41,472 nt of DNA from Nanobdellati archaeon (GCA_014384375.1 JACNFY010000022.1:1-41472), one strand, 5' to 3'. Numbered from the stretch's first letter, positions 5,252-14,417 are shown. Numbers and translations are program-made. Notes: generated by a model from the letters alone, not told the origin.

Positions 5252-6712
5252 ATGACACTAGAAAACAAACTCCTGAGAGAAGAAAAAGAAAGAGCTAGAG
5301 AAAGGTTTAGAAAGAAAGCAAGAACAGATAAAGAGCCGAGTACAAATGACTATTCTGACAGATTTGATTTACATGAAAGATGTGAACTAGCTGATGGTTA
5401 TGTGAAACCAGAGTTTGCAGATAAATACGATGAAAGATTTAGAGGACAAGGAATAGCATGGCTCGTTAGAACAGGAGTCAGCCCTGAAGAAGCATCTTCT
5501 TTTTCATCATTCTTAGGCGGAGTTGGAATAGCGAAATTAGTAGAAATCGGCATGACACCAGAGAAAGTAGATGAATACATGGTTGAAGTTTTCAATGGCT
5601 TATCCATAGTAGAATTCGTTAAAGCAGGAATAAAACCAGAACAAGCAAACAAATATGCTATGCTTACGTTTGAATATGAACATGATAGTATTCAAGATAT
5701 AATTGACTTAATAAAAGAAGGAATAACACCAGAACAAGTAAGAGAATATGATAAAAGATTCAGCATAACAGATATAATTAATTGCAATGATATTGGTCCA
5801 TCAGAAGCCAATAATTTTCCAGAAGAAGTTGAAAACTATCTGATACCACTTTTGTCGATGATCAATGTTTTGCCAAGTCAATATTCTCAAGAAAAAATAA
5901 AAGGAATAGAAAGACATCTACTTACAGTCCTATTAAACATACACGATTTAAGAAAAAATCCTGATAATTATTACTTTCTTGGAACTGGTGTAAGCGCAGC
6001 AGCTATACTGAATAGAAAAACCAACACAAGTTATAAGTGTGCTGAGAATCTAGAAACTGAGATAGAATTATTAACCAAACTAAGAGAAGAAGTAGGTGAG
6101 ACAAAAAATGTTGTTAATTATAAACAAACAATTTCAAAAAAAGATATTCATGTTATAGAAATTGAATACATAAAAGGAGACACTCTAGAAAGAAAATTGA
6201 AAGAAGAAAAGAATTTTTCATCAAAAAAAATTCTACAATACGGTTCTGATATATTGAATGGAATTCTAGAGCTAAGAAATGCAGGCATCTACCATAGAGA
6301 CCTTCATGACAGGAACATCATGATTGATGAAGATGAAGACAAAGCTGTAATCATAGACTTGGGAGCAGCAACAACCAATCCTGAAAAGAGACATCCTCTT
6401 AACAGAAGTTATGGTGGTAATAATGACTTGGTATCTCTTGGTCAATTAATATATAAGATGTATACAGGACATAACCTGTTCAACGAAGGATTTGGATATT
6501 CAGGAGCTGATGAAACAAAAGACGAAATAAAAAAAGAACGAGAAGCAGCATATGATAACCCAGAAATACTAAAAAAATACCTGAACAAAGTAAGACGAGA
6601 TGTTAAAGGAGAACTAGGAGAAACAATAGCAACAATACTAAACGACGACCTGTGGACACAACCAAGCATGGAAAAAGTAGAACAAACAATAAGAATTCTT
6701 GAACAATACTAA
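5252..6712 (+). CDS. Hanks-type protein kinase with N-terminal helical repeats (kinase 2)
   Basis: About 486 aa from the ATG at 5252, one base after the stop of kinase 1 (TAA-A-ATG); the frame is open further upstream but would overlap kinase 1. Residues about 35-200 hold the clearest repeats: YDERFRGQGIAWLVRTGVSPEEA, a GIAKLVEIGMTPEKVDEY copy, a LSIVEFVKAGIKPEQANKY copy and a DIIDLIKEGITPEQVREYD copy. The kinase domain follows: loop LGTGVSAAAI (about 243), Lys in SYKCAEN, HRDLHDRN (about 347), DLGAAT (about 368), YGGNNDL. It shares short identical nucleotide segments with kinase 1 around the catalytic loop and at the 3' end. The active-site residues are intact. The substrate is unknown. Confidence 0.85.
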   Translation: MTLENKLLREEKERARERFRKKARTDKEPSTNDYSDRFDLHERCELADGYVKPEFADKYDERFRGQGIAWLVRTGVSPEEASSFSSFLGGVGIAKLVEIGMTPEKVDEYMVEVFNGLSIVEFVKAGIKPEQANKYAMLTFEYEHDSIQDIIDLIKEGITPEQVREYDKRFSITDIINCNDIGPSEANNFPEEVENYLIPLLSMINVLPSQYSQEKIKGIERHLLTVLLNIHDLRKNPDNYYFLGTGVSAAAILNRKTNTSYKCAENLETEIELLTKLREEVGETKNVVNYKQTISKKDIHVIEIEYIKGDTLERKLKEEKNFSSKKILQYGSDILNGILELRNAGIYHRDLHDRNIMIDEDEDKAVIIDLGAATTNPEKRHPLNRSYGGNNDLVSLGQLIYKMYTGHNLFNEGFGYSGADETKDEIKKEREAAYDNPEILKKYLNKVRRDVKGELGETIATILNDDLWTQPSMEKVEQTIRILEQY

Positions 6713-6713
6713 A

Positions 6714-8003
6714 ATGACACTAGAAGAACAAACACAAGAAGAGTATGATGAAAGGTTTGACATTTTAACAAAGAGATATTTTATCAAATATGAAATTCCT
6801 CCAAAGATTGCAAACCAATATAGTCCAGAATTTGATTCATATGATATATCAGAACTCATCACTGAAAATATTCTTCCAGATAAAGCAAACAGATATGCAG
6901 AATTAAGAAAAACTAGGATATGTGATGGGTTTCATATCTCAAAATTAATTGAATGGAATTATCCTCTCAGACTAGTAGACAAATTTGATTCACGATTTCA
7001 TGGAGAAGGCATCATAAATATACTCAGAGCTGGAGGAGAACCAGAAGAAGCAAATCAATACAACCCTCGTTTTTCAGGTTACGAAATTAATCATCTTCTT
7101 ATAGCAGAATGTCCTCCTGAAATAGCCAATGAATACGAACAGAATTGGAGCGGATTTAGCATTGCAATTTTATATAGTTTAGGAATAACATCTCAAGTTT
7201 TATCTTCATTCGATGAGGAAAAAAAGAAAAGAATACATTATATTCTTAAAGGCGTCATAAGTGAGTCTGGAAAAAGAGAGAAAAGAAGTCAATATTCATT
7301 CATAGGTGTAGGTAGCCAATCAGTTATTTTACTAAAAGAAAACAATGCTTGGAAATTCTCCCAAAACATTGAAAAAGAAGCAATGACGCTCAAAAAAATA
7401 AAAAATTCTCATAATGTAATAAGAATTAAAGGAGAAGTAGAAGAAGAGTTAACAGTCAGATTAGAATACATAAAAGGTCCAACATTAGAAAAACTTATAG
7501 AAAAACAAAAAACTCTTTCATCTGAAAAAGTTTTGCAATATAGCTTAGATATCATGAACGGACTCATCGAGATGCGTAGAGCTGGCATCTTTTATCATCG
7601 TGATATTCGTCCTGCTAACATAATGATAAACGAAAAAACAGACACAGCAATAATAATCGACTTAGGTATTGCAACTACAGACAGACACGCTTTACCCTTA
7701 GACAATCGTCGCTATGGTGGACCTAATGACTTAACAAGTCTGGGTCAGGTTATGTATAAGATGGCAACCGGAAAACACCTATTCGCAAAAAGCAAATCAA
7801 TGGAGAGAACAACACAAGCAGAACAACTAAAAGACCACAGAGAATGGATATACAAAAACCCCAGAAGAGTAAATTACTACTTAGAAAAAGTAGACAAAAA
7901 CATAGCAGACAAACAACTAAACACCATAATAAAACACTGCATAAAAGCAAAAAAACACCAATATATGCAAACACAAAGAATGCTCCAACAATACACAAAA
8001 TGA
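6714..8003 (+). CDS. Hanks-type protein kinase with N-terminal helical repeats (kinase 3)
   Basis: About 429 aa from the ATG at 6714, again one base after the previous stop (TAA-A-ATG). The N-terminus MTLEEQTQEEYDERFD is shared with kinase 4. Repeats occupy about residues 15-165 (FDSRFHGEGIINILRAGGEPEEA and NPRFSGYEINHLL copies). The kinase domain has loop GVGSQSVIL (about 196), Lys in AWKFSQN, HRDIRPANIMI (about 294; RPAN is closer to the common eukaryotic-like KPEN form), DLGIATTD (about 315) and YGGPNDL. Its C-terminal third differs from kinases 1, 2 and 4, so it has escaped the conversion seen there. It ends by ATGA overlap with the TPR-kinase gene. Confidence 0.84.
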   Translation: MTLEEQTQEEYDERFDILTKRYFIKYEIPPKIANQYSPEFDSYDISELITENILPDKANRYAELRKTRICDGFHISKLIEWNYPLRLVDKFDSRFHGEGIINILRAGGEPEEANQYNPRFSGYEINHLLIAECPPEIANEYEQNWSGFSIAILYSLGITSQVLSSFDEEKKKRIHYILKGVISESGKREKRSQYSFIGVGSQSVILLKENNAWKFSQNIEKEAMTLKKIKNSHNVIRIKGEVEEELTVRLEYIKGPTLEKLIEKQKTLSSEKVLQYSLDIMNGLIEMRRAGIFYHRDIRPANIMINEKTDTAIIIDLGIATTDRHALPLDNRRYGGPNDLTSLGQVMYKMATGKHLFAKSKSMERTTQAEQLKDHREWIYKNPRRVNYYLEKVDKNIADKQLNTIIKHCIKAKKHQYMQTQRMLQQYTK

Positions 8004-10531
8004 AATTAGAAAAATTAGTTAGGAAACTGGAAGAAGTGAAAAGGGATCCTAATAGTTTTCAAACTCCTGAAGAGTTCAAACAACTAGCAGATGGTTTCTA
8101 CAGCAGCGGAAGAAGAGATATCACCATAGAAACACTTGAGATTGCAGTAGACAGAGACATAACTAACGATATGACATATTACTCCTTAGGGTTCATGCAC
8201 AATGAAACAGGAGATCACGAGAAAATCATTGAAGCATTAGAGAAAGCTGTCGAAGTTAACCAGACAAACGAGCTTATTTTCAGGATGTTATCAGATACTT
8301 ATGTTAAAACAAATAAACCTGAAAAGGCCAAAATTATATGGGAAAAAGCAGCAGAAAAAGAACAAGCAGACATCAATATGATATTTGAACTCGCATTATC
8401 ATATCAACAAGAAGGAAATCTGGAAAAAGCAATAGCAGTTTCTGAACAAGCAGTAAAATCAGGTAAAGTGGATATAAGTAAGGTAGTTAAAAAAGAGGAT
8501 TTGAATGTTCTAACAAATCTGAGTACTTTTTATCTGCAAACAGGACAATTAGAAAAAGCAGGACAACTATGTGAAAACATTCTGCAAAAAGCAGCTACGC
8601 CTGCTATAGTAATAAACCTTTCTACTGTTTATCAGTATACAGGAAATGAAAATAGAGCAATATCATTGCTTAGCAAAGCACTGAAAAAAGGATTTAAAGT
8701 AGCACCGATATATTCTCTCTTAGGTTCGCTCTTGATGACCAAAGGAAACAAGAAAGGAGCAGTCAGTTTATGGGAAGAAGCTGTTGCAATAGGAGAAACC
8801 GACTCACACATTCTATTCAACTTGCCTTTGTTTTATCTCATGATTAGAAACTATGAGAGAGCTAAGGAACTTTCTGAAATGGCAATTAGAAAAAACCAAG
8901 TCCAAACAGGAGTATTCACTAATCTTGCACAAGCATATAACATGCTAGAGAATACAGACAAAGCAATTCAAGTAGCTGAAGGAGCCATGAAGTCAGGATA
9001 CATAGAGCCATTATTGATACACAACTTGGCAGGATACTATTCATTAAAAGATGATGAAATATCTTCAATTCAGATTTTAGAAGAAGGAATTAGAATCGGA
9101 CAGGTTAGCCCAAGTATATATTCAGCTCTTTATTATTACTACGGAAAATCTGGTTATATGACAAAAGCCTTAAGCGTTTTAGATGATGCAATAGAAAAAG
9201 GTCAAAGCAATGATTGGATTTTTTCTGTGCTAACTACTTACTATAAAAACAAATCAAATCTAGAAAAAGCAAGAGAATATGCTCAAAAAGCAATAGATAT
9301 AAACCAAACTAATTCTGACATTTACTATCTGGTAGGCAGCCTCGAAATGGAAGTAGATTGGATTAGAGAGCTTGTAAACATAACCGAAAAGAACAAAACA
9401 AATATATTGGCGCCAAAACAAGGAGACATTGAATACATGTCAGAAACTAGGGAAGGCCACTTCATTCATCATCAATCAGGCCCTGACATAGTAGATGAAA
9501 AAGATTATCGTGCTTATTATTATCTATCACTTGTGGCTGGAAAGCATCCTCTAACAAAAGACAAGACTCCAGAAGATTATTTCAGGGAGATGGTTTCTCT
9601 CATGGTTCAGAACATGGACTTCCGCGTAATGACAGGCACTTACAAAAAAGCAACAAACCAGATTAAAGTAATAAGTGCTGATTCAGATCTAGAGTCAACA
9701 GTTGTCATTAAAGGATACGATACTCTAAATGTGTCTGAAATTCAGAATAGGGATATACTGGAAGACATAGTTGGAGATATAGTTGATTTGCCAAAGCATG
9801 TTATTAGCTTTGAAGAAGAAGATATGTTTTTTTATGTCATGCGCCGAGAAGGAGGTCATACACTGACTGATTTTATGAAACATCGACCTGATAGATGGGA
9901 ATCAAAAAAAACCAGTGTAAACGAACGATTACTCTTGGCAATGTCCAGGATTTATGTCGAATTTCCTGTGAAAGACCTTGAAGATTATGATTACAGGGGA
10001 AAAATCTTTGAAAAGGGTTACATTGAGAAAATACTTCCACATGCGAATCCGGTAATAGAAGCTTTCGAGCATTCAGAATACATAGGTTACTTCAGTGATT
10101 CTTGGACTGACAATTGGTTAATCAATGAAGATAAAGTTATCTTAATAGATACAGAGGACAGAGGAAAAACACCTTTTGCACTTGATCTCGCCCATTACTT
10201 AAACTGCATCCCACACGGAACATTCGAAGAAAGAATAGCATACGTAAAAAAAGCAATTGAATATGTAAACGAAACAGCTCAAGAAAAAGAAATAGACAGA
10301 ACAATAGATTATGAAGATAAATTCATGAATGAATACTACAACGGAGTCATATACAGAGCATTACTAAACACTGCAAGCAGAAGAAGAGAAAAAAGAATAG
10401 GAGATTCAAGAAAAATAGCTAAAACAGGAATAGAGATGATAGATTTCATGGAAGAACAAAAGCTAATCCCAGAAGAACATATTAATGATTACCATGTATT
10501 AAAAGAAGTGTTGGAAGTGAGTATGAAATGA
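8000..10531 (+). CDS. TPR-repeat protein fused to an aminoglycoside-phosphotransferase-like kinase domain
   Basis: 843 aa from the ATG at 8000, which overlaps the stop of kinase 3 (ATGA); the frame extends upstream but inside kinase 3. Residues about 20-480 are a run of roughly a dozen TPR units of about 34 aa (YYSLGFMHNETGDHEKIIEA, NLEKAIAVSEQAVKSG, NLEKAREYAQKAIDI). The C-terminal half resembles APH/choline-kinase folds: VVIKGYD (possible ATP lysine), MRREGGHTLTDFM, the catalytic segment SDSWTDNWLI (Asp about 699, Asn five residues on) and IDTEDRG (metal Asp about 715). The usual HGD is changed to FSD. TPRs suggest a scaffold that recruits partners, perhaps the flanking kinases. The last gene begins by ATGA overlap. 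Confidence 0.78.
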   Translation: MKLEKLVRKLEEVKRDPNSFQTPEEFKQLADGFYSSGRRDITIETLEIAVDRDITNDMTYYSLGFMHNETGDHEKIIEALEKAVEVNQTNELIFRMLSDTYVKTNKPEKAKIIWEKAAEKEQADINMIFELALSYQQEGNLEKAIAVSEQAVKSGKVDISKVVKKEDLNVLTNLSTFYLQTGQLEKAGQLCENILQKAATPAIVINLSTVYQYTGNENRAISLLSKALKKGFKVAPIYSLLGSLLMTKGNKKGAVSLWEEAVAIGETDSHILFNLPLFYLMIRNYERAKELSEMAIRKNQVQTGVFTNLAQAYNMLENTDKAIQVAEGAMKSGYIEPLLIHNLAGYYSLKDDEISSIQILEEGIRIGQVSPSIYSALYYYYGKSGYMTKALSVLDDAIEKGQSNDWIFSVLTTYYKNKSNLEKAREYAQKAIDINQTNSDIYYLVGSLEMEVDWIRELVNITEKNKTNILAPKQGDIEYMSETREGHFIHHQSGPDIVDEKDYRAYYYLSLVAGKHPLTKDKTPEDYFREMVSLMVQNMDFRVMTGTYKKATNQIKVISADSDLESTVVIKGYDTLNVSEIQNRDILEDIVGDIVDLPKHVISFEEEDMFFYVMRREGGHTLTDFMKHRPDRWESKKTSVNERLLLAMSRIYVEFPVKDLEDYDYRGKIFEKGYIEKILPHANPVIEAFEHSEYIGYFSDSWTDNWLINEDKVILIDTEDRGKTPFALDLAHYLNCIPHGTFEERIAYVKKAIEYVNETAQEKEIDRTIDYEDKFMNEYYNGVIYRALLNTASRRREKRIGDSRKIAKTGIEMIDFMEEQKLIPEEHINDYHVLKEVLEVSMK

Positions 10532-11886
10532 GCCTTGAAGAACAAACACAAGAAGAGTACGATGAAAGATTTGATGAATACGATATAGCAAATTTTCTTG
10601 GACGAATGAATTCTAATAATCCAGATCATTGGAGCAAAGACTATTCTGCATCAAATGTAAACAAATTTTCAGAAAAGTTTGATGGATTTAATATTATTGA
10701 AATAATTGACAATGAATTTTCTTCAGACTATGTAAATAGATATTCTGATTTCTACAATGGTTTGGAAGCTACTACTTTACTAGCGTTCAAATGTTCTCCA
10801 GAAGTTGCAAACGAATTTGCAAAATCAAAACTTATCAATGATCCATTCAATAATCTAAAATTTAAAGAAGACATAGATGATCTTGAAAAAGAGTATTATA
10901 TTAGAATATATAAGAATTCGGCAATAGGAGCACACATAATCGCAGAGATATATAACATAGGAGTAAAACCAGAAGAAATTCCTTCAGATGCAAAACAATT
11001 TGACCTATTAATAAACGTTGCAGAATTATTATATGACAGATATATGGATGCAGTAGAATATTTTGATGAAGTTCAAGAGACAGAAAACAATGGCGAAGTT
11101 AATACAAAATTTCTTACACCAAAAAATTGGACTTTAATAGGTTCAGGAAAAAATTCTATAACACTTCTAAGCGATGTAACATTGTCAAAATTTGGATTTA
11201 GTCTTTGGAAAGAAGAAGAACTTTTTTATATATTAGGACGAAATATTATAGAAGAACCAAGAAACGTTGTTTACAAATATTCATCAAGAAATATAGACGA
11301 AGATAGTGACACCTTAATCCAAGAAATAGAACTAGAATTTGTTGGCAATTATGCTCTTGAACAACTCGTAAAAAAGGAAAAATTTCTTTCTTATGAGAAA
11401 GTTCTCAAATACAGCTCAAACATTCTGAACGGAATCTGGGAACTCAGACAAGCAGGTATTTATCACAGAGATATACATGATAGAAACATCATAATTAACG
11501 AAGAGTATGATGAAGCTATCATTATAGATTTAGGTGCTGCAACTACAAACCCCAATGAAGTGCATGAACAAAACAGGTTGTATGGCGGCAACAATGACTT
11601 AATTTCTTTAGGATTATTAATGTACAAAATGGCAACAGGCCACAACTTATTCAGCGACGAAAGCGGACACTCCTATAGAGAAGAAATCAAAGATAGTATC
11701 AAAACAGAAAGAGAAAAAACCTATGAAGACCCAACACTAAAAAAAGCAATGATAAACAAAGTAAGAACAGAAGTAGAAGGAGGACTAGGAAGAATAATTA
11801 TGAACTTACTAGATGATGACCTGTGGACACAACCAAACATAGAACAAGTAGAACAATCAAAAAAAATGTTTCAAGCCTACCTATAA
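10528..11886 (+). CDS. Hanks-type protein kinase with short N-terminal repeat region (kinase 4)
   Basis: 452 aa. It begins MSLEEQTQEEYDERFDEYDI, nearly the same N-terminus as kinase 3, then two or three degenerate repeats (SEKFDGFNIIEIID, YNGLEATTLLAFKCSPEVANEF). Kinase motifs: GSGKNSITLL (about 205), candidate Lys in LSKFGFS, HRDIHDRNIII (about 312), DLGAATTN (about 333), YGGNNDL. From 11511 to 11836 it is identical in DNA to kinase 1. It is the last gene of the operon. Its 3' end overlaps by 10 bases the convergent AbrB-PhoU gene, so the transcripts collide. Confidence 0.84.
   Translation: MSLEEQTQEEYDERFDEYDIANFLGRMNSNNPDHWSKDYSASNVNKFSEKFDGFNIIEIIDNEFSSDYVNRYSDFYNGLEATTLLAFKCSPEVANEFAKSKLINDPFNNLKFKEDIDDLEKEYYIRIYKNSAIGAHIIAEIYNIGVKPEEIPSDAKQFDLLINVAELLYDRYMDAVEYFDEVQETENNGEVNTKFLTPKNWTLIGSGKNSITLLSDVTLSKFGFSLWKEEELFYILGRNIIEEPRNVVYKYSSRNIDEDSDTLIQEIELEFVGNYALEQLVKKEKFLSYEKVLKYSSNILNGIWELRQAGIYHRDIHDRNIIINEEYDEAIIIDLGAATTNPNEVHEQNRLYGGNNDLISLGLLMYKMATGHNLFSDESGHSYREEIKDSIKTEREKTYEDPTLKKAMINKVRTEVEGGLGRIIMNLLDDDLWTQPNIEQVEQSKKMFQAYL
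11511..11836 (+). repeat. second copy of the 326-bp identical kinase tract
   Basis: It is identical to 4878-5203. Just upstream (GAAGAGTATGA against GAGTTTGG) and downstream (ACATAGAACAA against GCATGAAAAAA) the genes diverge at once, so the borders are sharp, as expected of a conversion tract. Confidence 0.9.
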
Positions 11887-12827
11887 TCCTCAAACAAAGT
11901 AATATGCGCTTCTGAGAAATCATTTATAGTGTCTAGGATTATATTGCATTCACTTATTACTTTCAGTTCTTCTTCGTTGAACTTCTCTGTATTAACTCTG
12001 TTTACCAAATCATACCTCTTCCTTATTAATTTATTTAGATCTTCCACTGGATAATTCTTCTTGTTTATCATCTCAAACTGCTCAATAAACAAGTCAAATA
12101 TTTCCTTAACATACTTTTTTATCTTTGGAGTTATCTTTTTCATCTCTTCAACTCGTTCACTTGTATGTCTAACTTTATCGATTATTTTGTCTATGATGAC
12201 AATAAGCCCAAACATTCTGATTTTCTTGTTTTCTGACCATTCTGAAAAATTAAGGAGACGTAGATAGTAAGCGGAGAACTTGACTATACTGTCATGATAG
12301 TCATATGATTTATCGTGAAACTTTTTGAAATCATCATCCATCGCTAGAACAAACTCATCAAAAAATTCTTTTATCAGGAAATATATCCTGTTTTGGGTAA
12401 CACTTGTCTTCTCCCATTCCTCTTTTGTGATTAAGCTTTGAAGAACTATTTTATTAGTCGCTCTGGATATGATCTCTAATCCAATGAATCTCTCTATTAC
12501 CTTTCTAACATACCTGTGTATCCTAATGTCCTTATTATACTTGTAATCAGGAATTGTTTCTTTTGTGAATTTAAGCACTATTTCTTCCACACCCTGTCTG
12601 TAGAACTCATCCAAGTGCCTGTTTAGCATATGCTTGTTAAAACCATCAATATTCAGATTTACCCTCTTTATTTTCTTAATGAAAGTCTTAGATGAAATTA
12701 TAAGATTACGCCCCTGTTCTGTCACTTCAACTTCCTTACCTGACTTCAAACCGTATTTTTTTACCCACTTACTCGGCAGGCTAACAGTAAGCGTGTTCTT
12801 CCCCACTCTGTTGACTTTTCTTTTCAT
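11877..12827 (-). CDS. AbrB-domain / PhoU-domain transcription regulator
   Basis: 316 aa. Residues 1-45 form a SpoVT-AbrB swapped-hairpin DNA-binding domain (MKRKVNRVGKNTLTVSLPSK, VKKYGLKSGKEVEV). The rest is helical with PhoU-like charged segments (IKEFFDEFVLAMDDDFKKFH, GLIVIIDKIIDKVRHTSERV). Archaea often fuse these domains, and such proteins are thought to control phosphate uptake or other stress genes. No pst or phosphate gene is nearby, so the target is open. It converges on and overlaps the kinase operon by 10 bases and is divergent from the Lrp-like gene, so it might control either; that is inference. Confidence 0.8.
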   Translation of the reverse strand: MKRKVNRVGKNTLTVSLPSKWVKKYGLKSGKEVEVTEQGRNLIISSKTFIKKIKRVNLNIDGFNKHMLNRHLDEFYRQGVEEIVLKFTKETIPDYKYNKDIRIHRYVRKVIERFIGLEIISRATNKIVLQSLITKEEWEKTSVTQNRIYFLIKEFFDEFVLAMDDDFKKFHDKSYDYHDSIVKFSAYYLRLLNFSEWSENKKIRMFGLIVIIDKIIDKVRHTSERVEEMKKITPKIKKYVKEIFDLFIEQFEMINKKNYPVEDLNKLIRKRYDLVNRVNTEKFNEEELKVISECNIILDTINDFSEAHITLFEDYR

Positions 12828-12965
12828 AACTATAAGAAAGAATAACTAATATAAATACTTTTTGGAAAATAAATACATAATTACTTGTAATAATTATATT
12901 TAGTAAAAGTATATATAAATCTTCCACTTTTATTGTAAATACTCCAAGAAAATTGGAAAAACAAG

Positions 12966-13427
12966 ATGAAAGAAACTGATAAGCAAATACTCAAACATTT
13001 GAGAAGAAACGCAAGGGATAGCATAACAAACATATCGAGAAGAACAGGAATACCGACATCAACGGTTTTCCTGAAAATCAGGGACCACGAAAATTCAATT
13101 ATCAAGAAACACACATCACTGATAGACTACTCAAAGCTCGGCTACAACTATTGGCAGAAAACAGTGCTAAAACTGGCAGAGTGCTACAACGAAGAATTCG
13201 AGCAATACCTGCTAGAACACCAAAATGTCAACTCAGCATACCAGATAAATAGCGGATACGATTACCTGATTGAGACAGTACACAAGAACATCAAGGAATA
13301 TACGGACTTCATTAGAAAACTGGAAACAAAATTCAAGATTGAAGAAAAGAAAGAATTCCAGATCATAAACGACCTGAAAAGAGAAAGTTTCCTAACAAAA
13401 AATCTGGAAGATTTCCGGAGTGAATAA
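12966..13427 (+). CDS. Lrp/AsnC-family transcription regulator
   Basis: 153 aa. The N-terminal HTH (KETDKQILKHLRRNARDSIT, NISRRTGIPTSTVFLKI) is typical of Lrp/AsnC, with the recognition helix at about residues 33-45. The C-terminal part (LKLAECYNEEFEQYLLEHQNV, NSAYQINSGYDYLIETVHKN) matches the RAM effector-binding domain (strand, helix, GxYD). Lrp proteins sense amino acids. The gene stands 114 bases upstream of the putative amino-acid ligase/epimerase cluster, on the same strand, and may regulate it. It is divergent from the AbrB-PhoU gene. Confidence 0.85.
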   Translation: MKETDKQILKHLRRNARDSITNISRRTGIPTSTVFLKIRDHENSIIKKHTSLIDYSKLGYNYWQKTVLKLAECYNEEFEQYLLEHQNVNSAYQINSGYDYLIETVHKNIKEYTDFIRKLETKFKIEEKKEFQIINDLKRESFLTKNLEDFRSE

Positions 13428-13541
13428 AAAACTTTCCGATAGAAGAATTTGACTATCATGAATGCGAAACTGAAGAGATAGACACTCCATAGCAACATCT
13501 GAGATTGTATGACAAAGAAATAAATTAGCGAGAGCTATGAA

Positions 13542-14417
13542 ATGATAAAAGACCAACTAACAAAAATCGTAATGCAGGAATCATTGGTGGAAAAGAAATC
13601 TACCAGGATATCCATCGAGCAAGCCAATATTAGTGAGATAAATAACATATATCTAGGAACAGGTGTTAGCACAGCAACTGACTTGTCTGTCGGTACACCA
13701 TTTGATGTTCTTAGCATGATACTACTTGCAGAAAAAGTTAGGAGAGCAACAAATAATGAGACAATATACCACAACATTGCAGATACACATGCCTTAACAA
13801 ATAAATTCCCAGCAGAAAAAGTCCAAGCAGCAACATTAACACAGAAGAACAACATCTCAAGAATAACAAAATCTCTGGGTTTGGAAAACTATGAAGTTAT
13901 ACTTTCATCAGAATTTCACAACTTAAAAGACTACGCGGATATAGTCTCAAGATTAGAAGTTGAAGCTCACGAGTACGTCAAATATGAAGTTGCAGATATA
14001 GAATTTTTTAGAAAGACAAGGAATGCAGGAATAAAAATAGGGTGGGCGATAAAATCTGACACTCAAACAAAGTTTGATGAAGTATTCTTTGACAAATACT
14101 ACCAACAAGTTTTCGGGAATTCAATTATATCAATCTACTCAGTGTCTGGTAAAAGGCTTGATGACAAAGCTCCAAACGCCGCGCCATATATTCTTACTGA
14201 GAGAGAGCTAGAGACAAGAATCCAATTATCAAGCAATGAAGATGTAGAGAAAAAACTTGCCAATGCAGATTGTTCTCCAACAACACTGAAGATGATGAAG
14301 AATCATCTCAAATCAATAACAAGACTATACCAGGAACTAATTGAACAACTTGAAGGAAATATTGAGGAAAAAACCAACTACATAATCCAAAAAATTACAG
14401 GAAGCAAAAATGACTGA
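13542..14417 (+). CDS. class I aminoacyl-tRNA-synthetase-like (HUP/Rossmann) protein, function unknown
   Basis: 291 aa. The segment YLGTGVSTATDLSVGTPFDV looks like the first strand and a HIGH-type loop (SVGTPFDV), and TIYHNIADTHALTN resembles the ADxHALT strand of Trp/TyrRS catalytic domains. Later it has VADIEFFRKTRNAGIKIGWA and FDEVFFDKYYQQVFG blocks. No KMSKS motif or anticodon-binding domain is evident. It may be a free-standing adenylating or aminoacyl-transferring enzyme; cyclodipeptide synthases also have this fold and size. The match is by eye and the family is not identified. It is the first gene of a five-gene overlapping run and overlaps the ligase gene by 8 bases. Confidence 0.5.
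   Translation: MIKDQLTKIVMQESLVEKKSTRISIEQANISEINNIYLGTGVSTATDLSVGTPFDVLSMILLAEKVRRATNNETIYHNIADTHALTNKFPAEKVQAATLTQKNNISRITKSLGLENYEVILSSEFHNLKDYADIVSRLEVEAHEYVKYEVADIEFFRKTRNAGIKIGWAIKSDTQTKFDEVFFDKYYQQVFGNSIISIYSVSGKRLDDKAPNAAPYILTERELETRIQLSSNEDVEKKLANADCSPTTLKMMKNHLKSITRLYQELIEQLEGNIEEKTNYIIQKITGSKND

Noticed and set aside
7844-7999. 52 extra N-terminal residues for the TPR-kinase
   Set aside because: They lie inside kinase 3 in another frame and are Lys/Gln-rich shadow sequence; the ATGA overlap at 8000 matches operon style.
8000-9400. TPR units considered as a CRISPR-like or DNA direct-repeat array
   Set aside because: Periodicity exists only at protein level (34 aa); the DNA copies are not similar enough.
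13455-13515. Possible C/D-box guide RNA between the Lrp-like gene and the aaRS-like gene
   Set aside because: Two CTGA boxes occur, but the C and C' boxes do not match RTGATGA and the flanking stem is weak.
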